This document shows positions 9,458 to 18,309 of a stretch of DNA of 64,000 nucleotides, piece by piece. Each line of letters begins with the position of its first letter. Within the stretch, counting starts at the first letter, position 1. Where the stretch lies: assembly GCF_015709515.1 (NCBI RefSeq), contig NZ_JADNQZ010000047.1, positions 52,862 through 116,861 of the forward strand, read 5' to 3'. The translations under genes and the position numbers were made by a program. The stretch comes from Methylocystis sp. H62 (GTDB lineage: Bacteria > Pseudomonadota > Alphaproteobacteria > Rhizobiales > Beijerinckiaceae). Under the pieces are notes generated by a model, which was not told the DNA's origin, did no database searches, and saw only the letters and a program-made list of their open reading frames with translations.

Positions 9458-10458
9458 GGATCGGAAAGGCGCGGTTCATCCGCCTTACGCAGCCCGCGAA
9501 GCGCCTCGTCCAGAATGATCGCGTCATCGAAAACCAAGGTGACGGGTAGCGTATCAACGCCGAGCGTCGCAAGCTGACCGCCGATTCGCGCCGCATCCTT
9601 TTCCGTCGTGACGAGTCGGGCCCCATGCGCCCGCCGCAACATCGATAGCGTCGCGTAATCTCTTTGCGTGAAGCGGCGATGATCGCCGAACGAAACCCGC
9701 GCCGCGACATCGGCGCCGGACGCCTCCAGCAAGTTGAAGAATTTCTGTGGCCGCGCGATTCCAGCGAAAGCGACGACGCGCGCGCCTTGCATCGCGTCGG
9801 CGGCGTTCGCATCGGGCGCCAAACGCGCGGCGAGGATAGGTTTGTTCGCGCGCGCGGCGATGTCTCGCCCGGGCAGGCCGTCGCCGATGACGACAAGCAT
9901 ATCCGCCGCCGCAAGCTGCGCATCGAAGGGGGCGCGCAAAGGCCCGGCAGGGATGCAGCGGCGATTGCCCGCGCCATAATCCGAGTCGATGGCGATGAGC
10001 GTCAGGTCGGGCGCGACGCGACGGCTGTGGAAGCCGTCGTCGAGAATGACGACGGTGGCGCCGAGGCGCTGCGCCAGGTCTGCGCTCGCAAGTCGGTCTG
10101 CGCCGACGATCGTCGGCGCGACGCGCGCAAGCAGCAGCGCTTCATCGCCAATCTCGTCCGCGCCGTGACGCGTCACGTCCACGACGAAGGAGGACGTTCC
10201 GCCGCGCCGGCGGCGATAGCCCCGGGTGAGAAGCGCAGGGCGCTCTCCCGCCGTCTTGAGACGCTGCGCGATGGCGATGGCGAGCGGCGTCTTGCCGTCG
10301 CCGCCCGCACTCAGTCCGCCAATGACAATCGTCGGTAAATTCGCGCGCGCCGCGTCGCGCGCGAGCCGCTTGCGCGCGATGGCGCCGTAGAGCGCGCCGA
10401 GCGGAGACAGCAGCCGCGCCGCCGCGCCGTCGTCACGCCAGAAGGCGGGCGCACGCAT
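9454..10458 (-). CDS. lpxK: Tetraacyldisaccharide 4'-kinase
   Basis: LpxK phosphorylates the 4' position of the lipid A disaccharide, at the inner face of the cytoplasmic membrane. The protein is 334 residues, the normal length. Residues near 47-58 contain the kinase P-loop (GGLSAGGDGKTP), preceded by the N-terminal segment typical of LpxK (RLLSPLGALYGAI), which anchors it to the membrane. VVILDDGFHSR is the conserved central motif. It lies 27 bp after waaA in the same orientation, and the pair forms the Kdo/lipid A part of a cluster that also contains DUF4170 and CysQ-like genes. Confidence 0.93.
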   Translation of the reverse strand: MRAPAFWRDDGAAARLLSPLGALYGAIARKRLARDAARANLPTIVIGGLSAGGDGKTPLAIAIAQRLKTAGERPALLTRGYRRRRGGTSSFVVDVTRHGADEIGDEALLLARVAPTIVGADRLASADLAQRLGATVVILDDGFHSRRVAPDLTLIAIDSDYGAGNRRCIPAGPLRAPFDAQLAAADMLVVIGDGLPGRDIAARANKPILAARLAPDANAADAMQGARVVAFAGIARPQKFFNLLEASGADVAARVSFGDHRRFTQRDYATLSMLRRAHGARLVTTEKDAARIGGQLATLGVDTLPVTLVFDDAIILDEALRGLRKADEPRLSDP

Positions 10459-10485
10459 CTCAAATAGCGGCGCCGCGCGTGACGA

Positions 10486-11763
10486 TCATTGCTGGGCCAC
10501 CGCCATTTGCGCGAGATAGGGTTCGACGGCTGTCATGATGCCGCGCGAGGCGCCGCCCAATCTCTCGACAGTCTCGGCGGCCGCGCGTCCCATCTTGCGC
10601 ATGCGCGCGGGCTCGGAGAGAAGATAATGCGCGGCGCGCGCCAGCGAAGCGGCGTCTGTAACGCGCGCGGCGGCTTTTACGGCCGCGAGCTCGCCGTAAA
10701 CTTCCGTGAAGTTTTCGACATAGGGGCCATGCAGGATGGCGCAGCCGAGCTTCGCCGGCTCGATTGGATTTTGTCCGCCGCCGGGCAACAGCGACTTGCC
10801 CATCAGGACGACCCCGACGCTTCGGAAAACGAGGCCAAGCTCGCCGACGCTGTCGACAACGTAGACGTCGACGTCGCGTCGCGGCTCGCCTTCCTGCGAA
10901 CGCAGGGCCGCCGTCAATCCTCTGGCGCGCGCGGCTTCGACGATCTCGGCGCCGCGCTCCCGATGACGCGGCGCGATGATCGTCAGCAGCGACGGGGTTT
11001 GCGCGGCCATGTCGATATGCGCGTCGAGCACGAGGTCCTCTTCGCCGGGATGGGTGGAGACCGCCGCCCAGGCTGGTCGCGCGCCGATCGCGCCGTTGAA
11101 CTCGGCAAGCATTGCAGAGTCGGCCGGCGGCGGCGGCACGTCGAATTTGAGATTGCCGGCGATGCGCACGCAGCGCGCGCCGAGCGCCAGAAAGCGGGCC
11201 GCATTATCCGAATCCTGCGCGAGGCAAAGATCGACGGCGCCGAAGACGGATTTCGCCGCGCCGGGAACAGCGCGCCAGCGCTCGGCGGATCTGCGGGAGA
11301 TGCGGGCGTTGGCGAGAACCAGCGGCGCGCCGCGCGCGCGAACGGCCGCGACGATATTGGGCCAAAGCTCCGACTCGGCGAAGACCGCGATGTCGGGACG
11401 CCAATGATCGAGGAAGCGTTCGACGAATTTCGGGGCGTCGATCGGCGCGTATTGATGAAAGGCGCCCGCGGGCAAGCGCGCGCTGAGAACGCGCGCAGAC
11501 GAGACGGTGCCGCTTGTCACGAGCACGTCGAGTCCGCGCTGAATGAAGCGGTCGATGAGCGGCAGCAGCGACAGGCTTTCGCCCACGCTCGCGCCGTGCA
11601 GCCAGACGAGTCGTCCGCGCGGCCGGGGACGATTCGACTCGCCCATGCGTTCGGCCAATCGCGCGGGATCTTCCTTGCCATGGTTGGCGCGCCAATTGAG
11701 CGCGGCGCTGGCGAAGGGCGTCGCCGCGATCGTCGCCAGCCGGTACACTGTCAGAAGCGACAT
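10486..11763 (-). CDS. waaA: 3-deoxy-D-manno-octulosonic acid (Kdo) transferase
   Basis: WaaA/KdtA transfers Kdo from CMP-Kdo to lipid IVA at the inner membrane. 425 residues, a normal length, with an N-terminal membrane-interacting helix. The motif LVWLHGASVGES (about residues 52-63) carries the catalytic Glu, and FAESELWPNIV and the C-terminal GGGQNPIEPAKLGC are GT-B signatures. It precedes lpxK by 27 bp. In many relatives a lysophospholipid acyltransferase gene lies between the DUF4170 gene and waaA; here there is only about 120 bp without a gene. Confidence 0.95.
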   Translation of the reverse strand: MSLLTVYRLATIAATPFASAALNWRANHGKEDPARLAERMGESNRPRPRGRLVWLHGASVGESLSLLPLIDRFIQRGLDVLVTSGTVSSARVLSARLPAGAFHQYAPIDAPKFVERFLDHWRPDIAVFAESELWPNIVAAVRARGAPLVLANARISRRSAERWRAVPGAAKSVFGAVDLCLAQDSDNAARFLALGARCVRIAGNLKFDVPPPPADSAMLAEFNGAIGARPAWAAVSTHPGEEDLVLDAHIDMAAQTPSLLTIIAPRHRERGAEIVEAARARGLTAALRSQEGEPRRDVDVYVVDSVGELGLVFRSVGVVLMGKSLLPGGGQNPIEPAKLGCAILHGPYVENFTEVYGELAAVKAAARVTDAASLARAAHYLLSEPARMRKMGRAAAETVERLGGASRGIMTAVEPYLAQMAVAQQ

Positions 11764-11885
11764 GTTTCCAATCTATTAAGAATCCGGTCCACATTCGCCA
11801 TCTGACGGCGTCTTCTCCGCGCGCGTGGGGCCAACCGGGATGGCGCTTCTATGCCTGGCAAAACCGGCGAATTTAGGAAGGCCGC

Positions 11886-12146
11886 CTATAGGGCCTCCAC
11901 ATCCGGATCGAGCAGCCGATAAAGGTGAACCACGAAATAACGCATATGCGCATTGTCCACCGTGGATTGCGCCTTCGCTTTCCATGCGGCGAGCGCGCTA
12001 TCATTGTCCGGATAGATGCCGACGATGTCGAGCTTGCCCGGATCGCGGAAAGCGACGCCGTCGAGCGTCTCCAACTCGCCGCCAAACACAAGATGCAACA
12101 GCTGTTTTTCTTTCTTCGCCGAGGTTGCTTGCGTCGTCTTGTTCAT
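11886..12146 (-). CDS. DUF4170 family protein
   Basis: 86-residue cytoplasmic protein of the DUF4170 family, unknown function, seen next to lipid A or CysQ-like genes in alphaproteobacteria. The visible core is LLHLVFGGELETLDG ... DIVGIYPDNDSALAAWKAKA ... VDNAHMRYFVVHLYRLLDP. Its ATG overlaps the stop of the upstream phosphatase gene by 4 bp (ATGA), so translation is coupled. Confidence 0.9.
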   Translation of the reverse strand: MNKTTQATSAKKEKQLLHLVFGGELETLDGVAFRDPGKLDIVGIYPDNDSALAAWKAKAQSTVDNAHMRYFVVHLYRLLDPDVEAL

Positions 12147-12964
12147 AATTTTCCTTCCAAGACCTCCCGCGCCAGCGCGAGACTATCGTCGAACAGCGAT
12201 TTCGGAGCCGCGATGAGCATGTCGCGGGCGAGCGACACACGATTATAGGTGAGCGCCACGCCCTCCGGCTCGCTCAACATGGCGCCCGCTTCTGCGAGGA
12301 GAATATCCGCGGCGGCGATGTCCCAGTCGCGCGCATTAGGCCCGGCGACCACGATATCATGCCGGCCGGCGGCGATATCGGCAAGCCGCAGCGCGAGCGA
12401 GGGCGTTCGCGGCGCCATCACGAATCCCCGCGGCGACGCGGCCAGCCGGTCCTGTATCGCACGAGGCGCGACGAGCGCTGCGCCAGCGATTTCGGCGCGC
12501 TGCGGCGCGATGAGGGGGGAGCCGTTGAGAAAGGCGCCGAGACCCTGCGCGCCGATATAAGTCTCGCCGAGCGCCGGCGCGTGGATGATTCCGGCGACGG
12601 GCCGGCCGCGAACCACGAGAGCGATGGAAACCGACCAGCGCGCGTCGCCGCGCGAGAACGCCAGCGTTCCATCGATCGGATCGACCACCATCAAGGCGTC
12701 GCGCGTCAGGCGCTCGGCCGTGTCGATGCTCTCTTCGGAAAGCCACGCCGCCTCGGGCGCGATCCGCGCCATCTCCTGGAACAGGAACCGATCGACGGCG
12801 AAATCCGCCTCGGTGACCGGCGAGCCGCCGCCCTTGTAGGACACTGCGGCGGTCGTCGTTTCGCCCAGGCGGAAGTAAGCCATGGCGATGTCGCCGGCCC
12901 TGCGCGTGACGCTCTCGAGTTTTGGGAGAAAAGCGGCGAGTTCTGCTTGGCTGGAGCCCATCAT
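12143..12964 (-). CDS. Inositol-monophosphatase-family phosphatase (CysQ-like)
   Basis: 273 residues with the Li+-sensitive, Mg2+-dependent phosphatase motifs: WLSEES (about 94-99), the metal-binding VDPIDGTLAFSRG (about 114-126), and the C-terminal WDIAAADILLAEAG. Family members act on 3'(2'),5'-bisphosphate nucleotides (CysQ) or inositol phosphates. The GTLAFSRGDARW loop and the synteny with DUF4170 favour a CysQ-type nucleotidase that removes PAP from sulfate assimilation, but substrate choice cannot be read from sequence. It is first in the run CysQ-like, DUF4170, waaA, lpxK. Confidence 0.85.
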   Translation of the reverse strand: MMGSSQAELAAFLPKLESVTRRAGDIAMAYFRLGETTTAAVSYKGGGSPVTEADFAVDRFLFQEMARIAPEAAWLSEESIDTAERLTRDALMVVDPIDGTLAFSRGDARWSVSIALVVRGRPVAGIIHAPALGETYIGAQGLGAFLNGSPLIAPQRAEIAGAALVAPRAIQDRLAASPRGFVMAPRTPSLALRLADIAAGRHDIVVAGPNARDWDIAAADILLAEAGAMLSEPEGVALTYNRVSLARDMLIAAPKSLFDDSLALAREVLEGKL

Positions 12965-13183
12965 GATGAGGAGTAGGCGAGGCGCCGGCGGGCCGCAAGC
13001 GGGCGCATTGCGCGGAATAGGAGCAATTTGAACGAATTCGTTTTCATGGACTTCACCCTCATCGCCTAAACCATGCGTAGAAGCAATGATTTACGTGCTG
13101 TTCACCAGGCTTTTTAGGGCCTTCGCGGGCAGGCTGCGGCAATATAAGCGCCGAGACGGAATTCAAGCCGCAAGGAGCGATCG

Positions 13184-13711
13184 ATGGTTGAGGCCAATAC
13201 TGCGCGCAAGATCGACGAAAGAGTCTTCGTTCAGCGTGATCGCCGCGCCGACGGCGGGGCGCGGCGCATCCGCGTGACCCGGGAGGACGTCTTGATCTCT
13301 CGGCGATTTAGCGGCGTCTCCATGGTCATCTCGGTGCCCGTCACCGCCTATTGCGGCGTCGCCCTCGAGGTGCAGCCCGCGGACGACGGATCGCCGCGCT
13401 ACGTTCTTTCGCTGGCGCACCGCGACCCGGACCTCGACATTCTTCTCGGCGATACTCAAGACTGCGGCGCCGCTGCGTCCGACTGGCGTCACTGGGCGGC
13501 CTGGCTGGGACTGCCGCGCGTCACCGAGGAGGAGGGCGCGTTGCGTTCGCTCGAGGCCGTCGCCGAAGAGATCGCCGCCTCCGCGCGCCGGCGCTGCGAG
13601 ACCAGTCTGGGCAAGCGTCGTCCGCGATTTCTCATGCGCCGCAAGGCTGGCGACTCCCATCGCACCAAGGTCGTGCATGGCGACGAGCGCGAGATCATCT
13701 CTTACGAATGA
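13184..13711 (+). CDS. DUF6101-like conserved protein
   Basis: 175 residues, no signal peptide or membrane segment. An N-terminal Arg-rich region leads into beta strands ([26 protein letters not shown]) and a segment [13 protein letters not shown] ... [10 protein letters not shown], and it ends in a basic tail. I believe it is a DUF6101-type alphaproteobacterial protein of unknown function. The start ATG 13184 is near the end of a purine-rich AAGGAGCGATCG (SD AGGAG about 9 nt upstream). Its 3' end overlaps the convergent CobW gene by 10 bp. Confidence 0.7.
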   Translation: MVEANTARKIDERVFVQRDRRADGGARRIRVTREDVLISRRFSGVSMVISVPVTAYCGVALEVQPADDGSPRYVLSLAHRDPDLDILLGDTQDCGAAASDWRHWAAWLGLPRVTEEEGALRSLEAVAEEIAASARRRCETSLGKRRPRFLMRRKAGDSHRTKVVHGDEREIISYE

Positions 13712-14853
13712 AGCGTCTCCTGCGCGGCCGACGCGCCAAGGACGATCTTCTCGAAGCCGTCGCGGATCTCCTGCTCCTTGAGCTTCCTGCCGATGAAGAC
13801 GAGGCGCGACTCGCGCTTCTCGCCTTCCTTCCATTCTCGCTGCAAATCGCCGTCGAGGATCTGATGGACGCCTTGGAACACGAAGCGTCGCGGCTCGTCC
13901 TTGAAGGCGACGATTCCCTTGCTGCGCAGAATATCCGGCCCGTCGCGCTGAATAAGATCGTTCAGCCACGGAACGAATCGTTCAGGATCGACCGGGCCAT
14001 CGTGGCGGATCGAGACGGAATGCATCTCGTCGTCGTGGAAATGCTTCATCCCGGCGTGAGGCGCGTGATGATCTTCATGCGCGTGGCCATGGCCATGCTG
14101 ATGGTCGTGGTCGTGATGATCATGGCCGTGATCGTCATGGCCGCAATCTGGACCGCATTCGTGATCATGGCCGTGATGCGCATCGTCATGATCGTGACTT
14201 GACTCTTCGGCTTCGAGAAACGCCGGCTCGATCTCCAGAATCCGGTCGAGATCGAAGGCGTTGCGCTCCAAAACCGCCTTCAGGGGAACGTCCGATCTCA
14301 CCGTGCGATGCAAAGCGGCGTAGGGATTGATCGCGCGGATGCGGCCTTCGACTTCCGCGAGCTCATCGGCTGAAACGAGATCGGTTTTGTTCAGGACGAT
14401 CACATCGGCGAAGGCGATCTGACTCTTCGCTTCCGGCGCGTCCTTCAGCCGCTCGCTCAGCCATTTGGCGTCGGCCACCGTCACCACCGCATCGAGCCGC
14501 GCCGCCTCCTTGACGTCAGCGTCCATGAAGAAAGTCTGCGCGACGGGCGCCGGATTGGCGAGCCCCGTCGTCTCGACGATGATCGCGTCGAACTTGCCGC
14601 GTCGGCGCAGCAGGCCCTCGATGATGCGAATGAGATCGCCGCGCACGGTGCAGCAGATGCAGCCGTTGTTCATCTCGAAGACTTCCTCGTCGGCGCCGAC
14701 GACAAGGTCATTGTCGATGCCGATCTCGCCGAACTCATTGACGATGACGGCGTAGCGCCGGCCATGCTGCTCGGTGAGAATGCGGTTGAGAAGCGTCGTC
14801 TTGCCGGCGCCGAGATAGCCGGTGATGACGGTGACGGGAATTTTGTCTGTCAA
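13702..14853 (-). CDS. CobW/COG0523-family GTPase, zinc metallochaperone type
   Basis: 383 residues. Residues about 11-20 are the P-loop ([12 protein letters not shown]), and the GCICCTV motif (about 65) is the metal-binding CxCC hallmark of COG0523 GTPases. VLNKTDLV is the base-recognition NKxD. Between the GTPase and CobW C-terminal domains there is a His/Asp/Gly-rich stretch of about 55 residues (repeats such as HDHD, HGHGH), a probable Zn2+ store. Several subfamilies are zinc chaperones under Zur control. Its place just after a Zur-box-led znu cluster, on the same strand, supports a role in zinc allocation. A 148-bp repeat-bearing gap lies between it and the substrate-binding gene, so co-transcription is possible but not certain. 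Confidence 0.88.
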   Translation of the reverse strand: MTDKIPVTVITGYLGAGKTTLLNRILTEQHGRRYAVIVNEFGEIGIDNDLVVGADEEVFEMNNGCICCTVRGDLIRIIEGLLRRRGKFDAIIVETTGLANPAPVAQTFFMDADVKEAARLDAVVTVADAKWLSERLKDAPEAKSQIAFADVIVLNKTDLVSADELAEVEGRIRAINPYAALHRTVRSDVPLKAVLERNAFDLDRILEIEPAFLEAEESSHDHDDAHHGHDHECGPDCGHDDHGHDHHDHDHQHGHGHAHEDHHAPHAGMKHFHDDEMHSVSIRHDGPVDPERFVPWLNDLIQRDGPDILRSKGIVAFKDEPRRFVFQGVHQILDGDLQREWKEGEKRESRLVFIGRKLKEQEIRDGFEKIVLGASAAQETLHS

Positions 14854-14879
14854 TGCCGCTTACTCCAGTTTCGATCGCC

Positions 14880-15001
14880 CGCACCCTGTCCCTCCTCCGC
14901 AAGCGGGAGAGGGGACCCCAATGATCGGCCTTGCGCGAAACTCTCTAAGAGGGCCGGGCCTGCTCCCTCTCCCACGAAGTGGGGGAGGGGTGGGGAGGGG
15001 G
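14880..15001. repeat. Interspersed GC-rich palindromic repeat (same family as the 30.3 and 30.9 kb repeats)
   Basis: The gap between the CobW and znuA genes is filled by two related palindromic units. The first has CCCTCCTCCGCAAGCGGGAG and the second CTCCCTCTCCCACGAAGTGG with a GGGGAGGGGTGGGGAGG tail. The second unit is almost the same as the end of the two 169-bp repeats at 30276-30444 and 30810-30978. It is intergenic and has no ORF. Confidence 0.75.
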
Positions 15002-15886
15002 CTACGGCGCCAAGGCTTTCGCCAATTGTCTTACATTGTGGCGCATCATCTCGATATAGGTAGCGCCATCGCCCTTGGCGTCGGACAGCGCATCGGAATA
15101 GAGCACGCCGCCCATCTGGGCGCCGGTCTCGCTGGCGATCCTTTTGGCGAGGCGCGGATCGGCGATGTTCTCGATGAAGACCGCCCGAACCTTATGCGCC
15201 CTGACCGCGTCGATGATCTTCGCGATGTCGCGGGCGCTGACGTCAGCCTCCGTCGACACGCCCTGCGGCGCGATGAATTCGACGCCGTAGCGCGCGGCGA
15301 AATAGCCGAAGGCGTCATGGGTCGAAACCACCCGGCGCCGGTCCTGGGGAATCGCGGCGATCGCCTGCTGGATTTCCGCGTCGAGCGCGTCGAGCTTGGC
15401 GAGATAGGCGTCGGCGTTGGCCCTATAGGTCTTTGCGCCTTCGGGATCGACGGCCGTCAGCGCTTCCCGGATCGCCTCGACATAAACTTTGGCGTTGGCG
15501 ACGTCCTGCCAGGCGTGCGGATCCTGTCCCTCTTCGTCCTTCCGCGCGCTGACGCCTTTGCCCAAGGTGAACACCTCGCCCTTGCTTTTGGCGGCGGTGA
15601 CGAGACGGTCGAGCCAGCCCTCAAATCCGAGGCCGTTGACGAAAATGAGCCGCGCGTGCGCGATGTTGCGGCCGTCGGCCGGACTAGGCTGGTAGACGTG
15701 TGCGTCGCCGTCGGGACCGACGATAGTGGTGACGGCCACCCTGTCGCCGCCGACCTGCCGCACAAGATCGCCGATAATCGAAAAGCTGGCGACGACTGGA
15801 ATTTTATGCGCCTGCGCCATCGCTGGCGCGACGAGCGCGGCGAGTGAAAACGCAAGCGCGCTGCGGCGTGTAAGCATCGCTTTCAT
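15002..15886 (-). CDS. znuA: Metal ABC transporter substrate-binding protein, ZnuA-like
   Basis: Periplasmic cluster A-I binding protein, 294 residues. The N-terminus has two basic residues and a signal peptide (RRSALAFSLAALVAPAMAQA). Candidate metal ligands are visible in HVYQPSP, DPHAWQD and STHDAFGYF, plus a C-terminal Asp. It lacks the His-rich loop common in classic ZnuA, so Mn2+ or Zn2+ cannot be separated by sequence alone; the Zur-type operator and the CobW gene argue for zinc. ATG 15886 overlaps the permease stop by 4 bp, and a frame extension to 16096 is antisense to the permease gene and not translated. Confidence 0.88.
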   Translation of the reverse strand: MKAMLTRRSALAFSLAALVAPAMAQAHKIPVVASFSIIGDLVRQVGGDRVAVTTIVGPDGDAHVYQPSPADGRNIAHARLIFVNGLGFEGWLDRLVTAAKSKGEVFTLGKGVSARKDEEGQDPHAWQDVANAKVYVEAIREALTAVDPEGAKTYRANADAYLAKLDALDAEIQQAIAAIPQDRRRVVSTHDAFGYFAARYGVEFIAPQGVSTEADVSARDIAKIIDAVRAHKVRAVFIENIADPRLAKRIASETGAQMGGVLYSDALSDAKGDGATYIEMMRHNVRQLAKALAP

Positions 15887-16752
15887 CCTTCGAGATGCCG
15901 GCGCGGCCGTCTCAACCGCAGCACGCCGCCGGCGCGGCCAAAAATCATCGAGAAAAAATAGACGACGCCCGCGGCGAGAATGATCGCGGGTCCCGTCGGC
16001 GCGCTGGTCTCGTTGGAGAAGACGAGACCGCCGTAACAGCAAAGGGCGCCGATCCCTGCCGCGAGCGGCAGGGCGATGGCGAGATCGCGCGTCCACAACC
16101 GCGCCGCCGCGGCGGGAAGCATCATCACGCCGACGGCCATCAGCGTGCCAAGCGCATGAAAGCCCGCGACGAGATTGAGCACCACCAGGGCGAGGAAGAG
16201 GAAGGGCGTGAATTCGCCGAATGCGCTCGTCTGTCGCAAGAACAGAGGATCGAGCGTATCCAGCACCAGCGCTCGGTAGAAAACCGCCAGCAGAATGAGC
16301 GTGAGGGTCGAGACGCCGACGAGCAGCAAAAGCGCCGCGTCATCAAGTCCGACGACCGAGCCAAAGAGCACGTGGAGCAGATCGACGTTCGAGCCGCGCA
16401 GCGATACGAGCGTCACGCCCAGCGCCAGCGAGACGAGATAGAAGGCCGCGAGCGACGCGTCCTCGCGCAGCGTCGTAAATCGGGAGGCCGCGCCGGCGGC
16501 GAGCGCGACGACGAGTCCGGCGAAGAGGCCGCCGAAGGTCATCGCCGGCAACGACAGGCCGGCGACGAGATAGCCGACGGCGGCCCCAGGCAGGATCGCA
16601 TGGGACAGCGCGTCGCCGGCAAGCGACATGCGCCGAAGGATCAAGAAGACGCCGAGCGGCGCGCCCGAAAGCGCGAGCGCCAGGGAGCCGACAAGCGCCC
16701 GTCGCATGAATTCATAATCGGCGAATGGCGTGACGAAAACGTCAGTGAACAT
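15883..16752 (-). CDS. znuB: Zinc ABC transporter permease, ZnuB-like
   Basis: 289-residue inner-membrane permease of the ABC-3 family with about eight hydrophobic segments. The motif SLAGDALSHAILPGAAVGY after the first helix pair is the cytoplasmic coupling region of the family. The ATG at 16752 overlaps the end of the ATPase gene by 11 bp; the open frame further upstream is antisense to the ATPase gene's frame and was not used. It pairs with the ATPase and binding-protein genes on either side to make a complete importer. Confidence 0.9.
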   Translation of the reverse strand: MFTDVFVTPFADYEFMRRALVGSLALALSGAPLGVFLILRRMSLAGDALSHAILPGAAVGYLVAGLSLPAMTFGGLFAGLVVALAAGAASRFTTLREDASLAAFYLVSLALGVTLVSLRGSNVDLLHVLFGSVVGLDDAALLLLVGVSTLTLILLAVFYRALVLDTLDPLFLRQTSAFGEFTPFLFLALVVLNLVAGFHALGTLMAVGVMMLPAAAARLWTRDLAIALPLAAGIGALCCYGGLVFSNETSAPTGPAIILAAGVVYFFSMIFGRAGGVLRLRRPRRHLEG

Positions 16753-17554
16753 GCAGGCGATCTTCGGCGTCAAACCCATCGCGCAGACATTCGCGCGCGC
16801 GCTCGTCGAAGGCTTCCGACATGGCGCGCGCGCGGACGAGATTCTTTTCGCAAAGGGCGTCGCGCGTGTCGCCCCAGAAGATGCATTCGCGGGCAAGCAG
16901 CAGCGTGCGCGGGAAGGCGCGGCGGACGATGTCCAGCTCATGGAGAACGGCGACGACGGTGCGTCCTTCGGCGCGCCACCGCGCGATCAAGGCCAGAAGA
17001 TCGTCGATCGTCGCTGCGTCGATCGCGCCGAATGGCTCGTCCAAAAGAATGACCGGCTGATCCTGAACGATCAGCCGCGCGAACAGCGCCCGCTGCATCT
17101 GTCCCCCGGACAGGGTTTCGAGCGTCCGCGATTCGAAGCCCACAAGTCCGACCGTTTCGATCGCCGCGCCCACCCGAACCTGCTCGGCCGCGTTCAGCGC
17201 CCGGAACAGACCGACGCGCGCCAAAGCGCCCATGGCCACGAAATCGCGCACATTGATCGGGAAAGCGCGGTCAATGTCGACGACCTGCGGCAGATAGGCG
17301 ACGGCGCGCGGCGACAGGCCGCCGAAATGGATTTCGCCGCCAAGCGGCGCCAGCAGCCCGGCGAGCGCCTTGAGCAGCGTCGACTTGCCGGCGCCGTTGG
17401 GTCCGCAGACGGCGAGTCCTTCTCCAGGGGCGATTTCGCCCTCAAGGTGATGAACCGCAGGGCGACGATCATAGCCGAGGGTGAGATTGACGAGCCGGAT
17501 CGCCGGCGCATTGGCCGCCGCGCTCAATGCAGCGCCCAGTAGGCGCCGGCCCAC
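16742..17554 (-). CDS. znuC: Zinc ABC transporter ATP-binding protein, ZnuC-like
   Basis: 270 residues. Walker A GPNGAGKST (about 51-59), the Q-loop in YLPQVVDID, signature LSGGQMQRALFARL, Walker B VILLDEPFGAID and the switch His in VVAVLHELD are all present. GTG is the start codon; the coding start overlaps the small membrane ORF upstream by 31 bp in a different frame. It is the first transporter gene downstream of the Zur-type box. Confidence 0.9.
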   Translation of the reverse strand: MGRRLLGAALSAAANAPAIRLVNLTLGYDRRPAVHHLEGEIAPGEGLAVCGPNGAGKSTLLKALAGLLAPLGGEIHFGGLSPRAVAYLPQVVDIDRAFPINVRDFVAMGALARVGLFRALNAAEQVRVGAAIETVGLVGFESRTLETLSGGQMQRALFARLIVQDQPVILLDEPFGAIDAATIDDLLALIARWRAEGRTVVAVLHELDIVRRAFPRTLLLARECIFWGDTRDALCEKNLVRARAMSEAFDERARECLRDGFDAEDRLHVH

Positions 17555-17700
17555 AAGGCCGCAAGAAGCAGCGCGGCGACGATGAGACGGGCGCCGGCCG
17601 AAGTTCCGAGAGCTGAGAGCCGCGCCGCTCGAGCGCCGGAGGCTGCGCCGGCGTGCACATGCTGGGCCAGGGCGCGTTGTTGCGTCGTCATGTCGAACAT
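17524..17700 (-). CDS. Small membrane protein leading the znu operon
   Basis: 58 residues: an N-terminal hydrophilic part with a His (QHVHAGAASG) and a C-terminal hydrophobic helix (LIVAALLLAALWAGAYWALH). It begins 8 bp after the Zur-type box and its 3' end overlaps the znuC start. No clear Shine-Dalgarno is visible; the -10-like TATAAT within the box would place the transcript start only a few bases before the ATG, so a leaderless transcript is possible. No family recognised. It could be a real Zur-regulated small protein or a leader ORF. Confidence 0.5.
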   Translation of the reverse strand: MFDMTTQQRALAQHVHAGAASGARAARLSALGTSAGARLIVAALLLAALWAGAYWALH

Positions 17701-17707
17701 AGCCAAT

Positions 17708-17720
17708 GTTATATTATAAC
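17708..17720 (-). promoter_or_regulatory. Zur-type operator
   Basis: GTTATATTATAAC is a perfect palindrome (GTTATA, T, TATAAC) and matches the well-known bacterial Zur box core GTTATA-N-TATAAC. It overlaps a -10-like TATAAT on the minus strand and sits directly before the znu transcription unit, where Zn-loaded Zur would block transcription. Confidence 0.85.
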
Positions 17721-17969
17721 GCCGGGATTGAACAAGGAGTCATCCGCCTCGGAGTCATCCGCCTCACCCGCGCGGATAGCCGCCGTGGAGCGCCGCATTA
17801 AGTATAGGTTGAGGCGCGTTCGCGCCAATCGGCCGTGGACAGCGGAGGGCGATTCTGTTATCCCGTGCCGCACGGGTCAGGCGCTCCGTCAGCGCCCGGA
17901 TACCTATTACCTATTAAAGCCGCTCAACGACGGAGCCGTCGCGGCGGGTCCCAAACACAGGATGGATAC

Positions 17970-18206
17970 GTGCAAGTTCTCGTTCGCGACAACAATGTCG
18001 ATCAGGCGCTCAAGGCTCTGAAAAAGAAGATGCAGCGCGAGGGCATCTTCCGCGAAATGAAACTGCGCGGTCACTATGAAAAGCCGTCCGAGAAGCGCGC
18101 GCGCGAGAAGGCCGAGGCGGTCCGTCGCGCCCGCAAGCTGGCCCGCAAGAAGCTCCAGCGCGAAGGCCTGCTGCCAGTGAAGGCGAAGCCGGTCGGCGCC
18201 CGCTGA
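17970..18206 (+). CDS. rpsU: 30S ribosomal protein S21
   Basis: 78-residue S21 protein with the family start [20 protein letters not shown] and a strongly basic C-terminal helix. The GTG at 17970 is the start, with AGGA (17959-17962) 7 nt upstream; the longer frame from 17835 would add about 45 residues absent from the family. Bacterial S21 sits near the anti-Shine-Dalgarno of 16S rRNA and affects initiation. Alphaproteobacteria often have more than one rpsU paralogue; whether this one is the main copy is unknown. Confidence 0.92.
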   Translation: MQVLVRDNNVDQALKALKKKMQREGIFREMKLRGHYEKPSEKRAREKAEAVRRARKLARKKLQREGLLPVKAKPVGAR

Positions 18207-18309
18207 TCCGGCTCGAACCGTCGAATTCTTGCCGGATTGCAGGCGCTTTTTAACATTGCGCTCGAAGATACACGGGGAAGACGTATTGCGGCGGGGAGGA
18301 TCTGAAAGC

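Noticed and set aside
10489..11805. 438-residue plus-strand frame opposite waaA
   Set aside because: No family similarity; waaA on the minus strand has all its motifs.
15887..16096. N-terminal extension of the ZnuA frame
   Set aside because: Arg-rich sequence before a proper signal peptide; it is antisense-frame reading of the permease gene.
15895..17052. 385-residue plus-strand frame opposite znuB/znuC
   Set aside because: Antisense to membrane protein codons; extremely polar composition.
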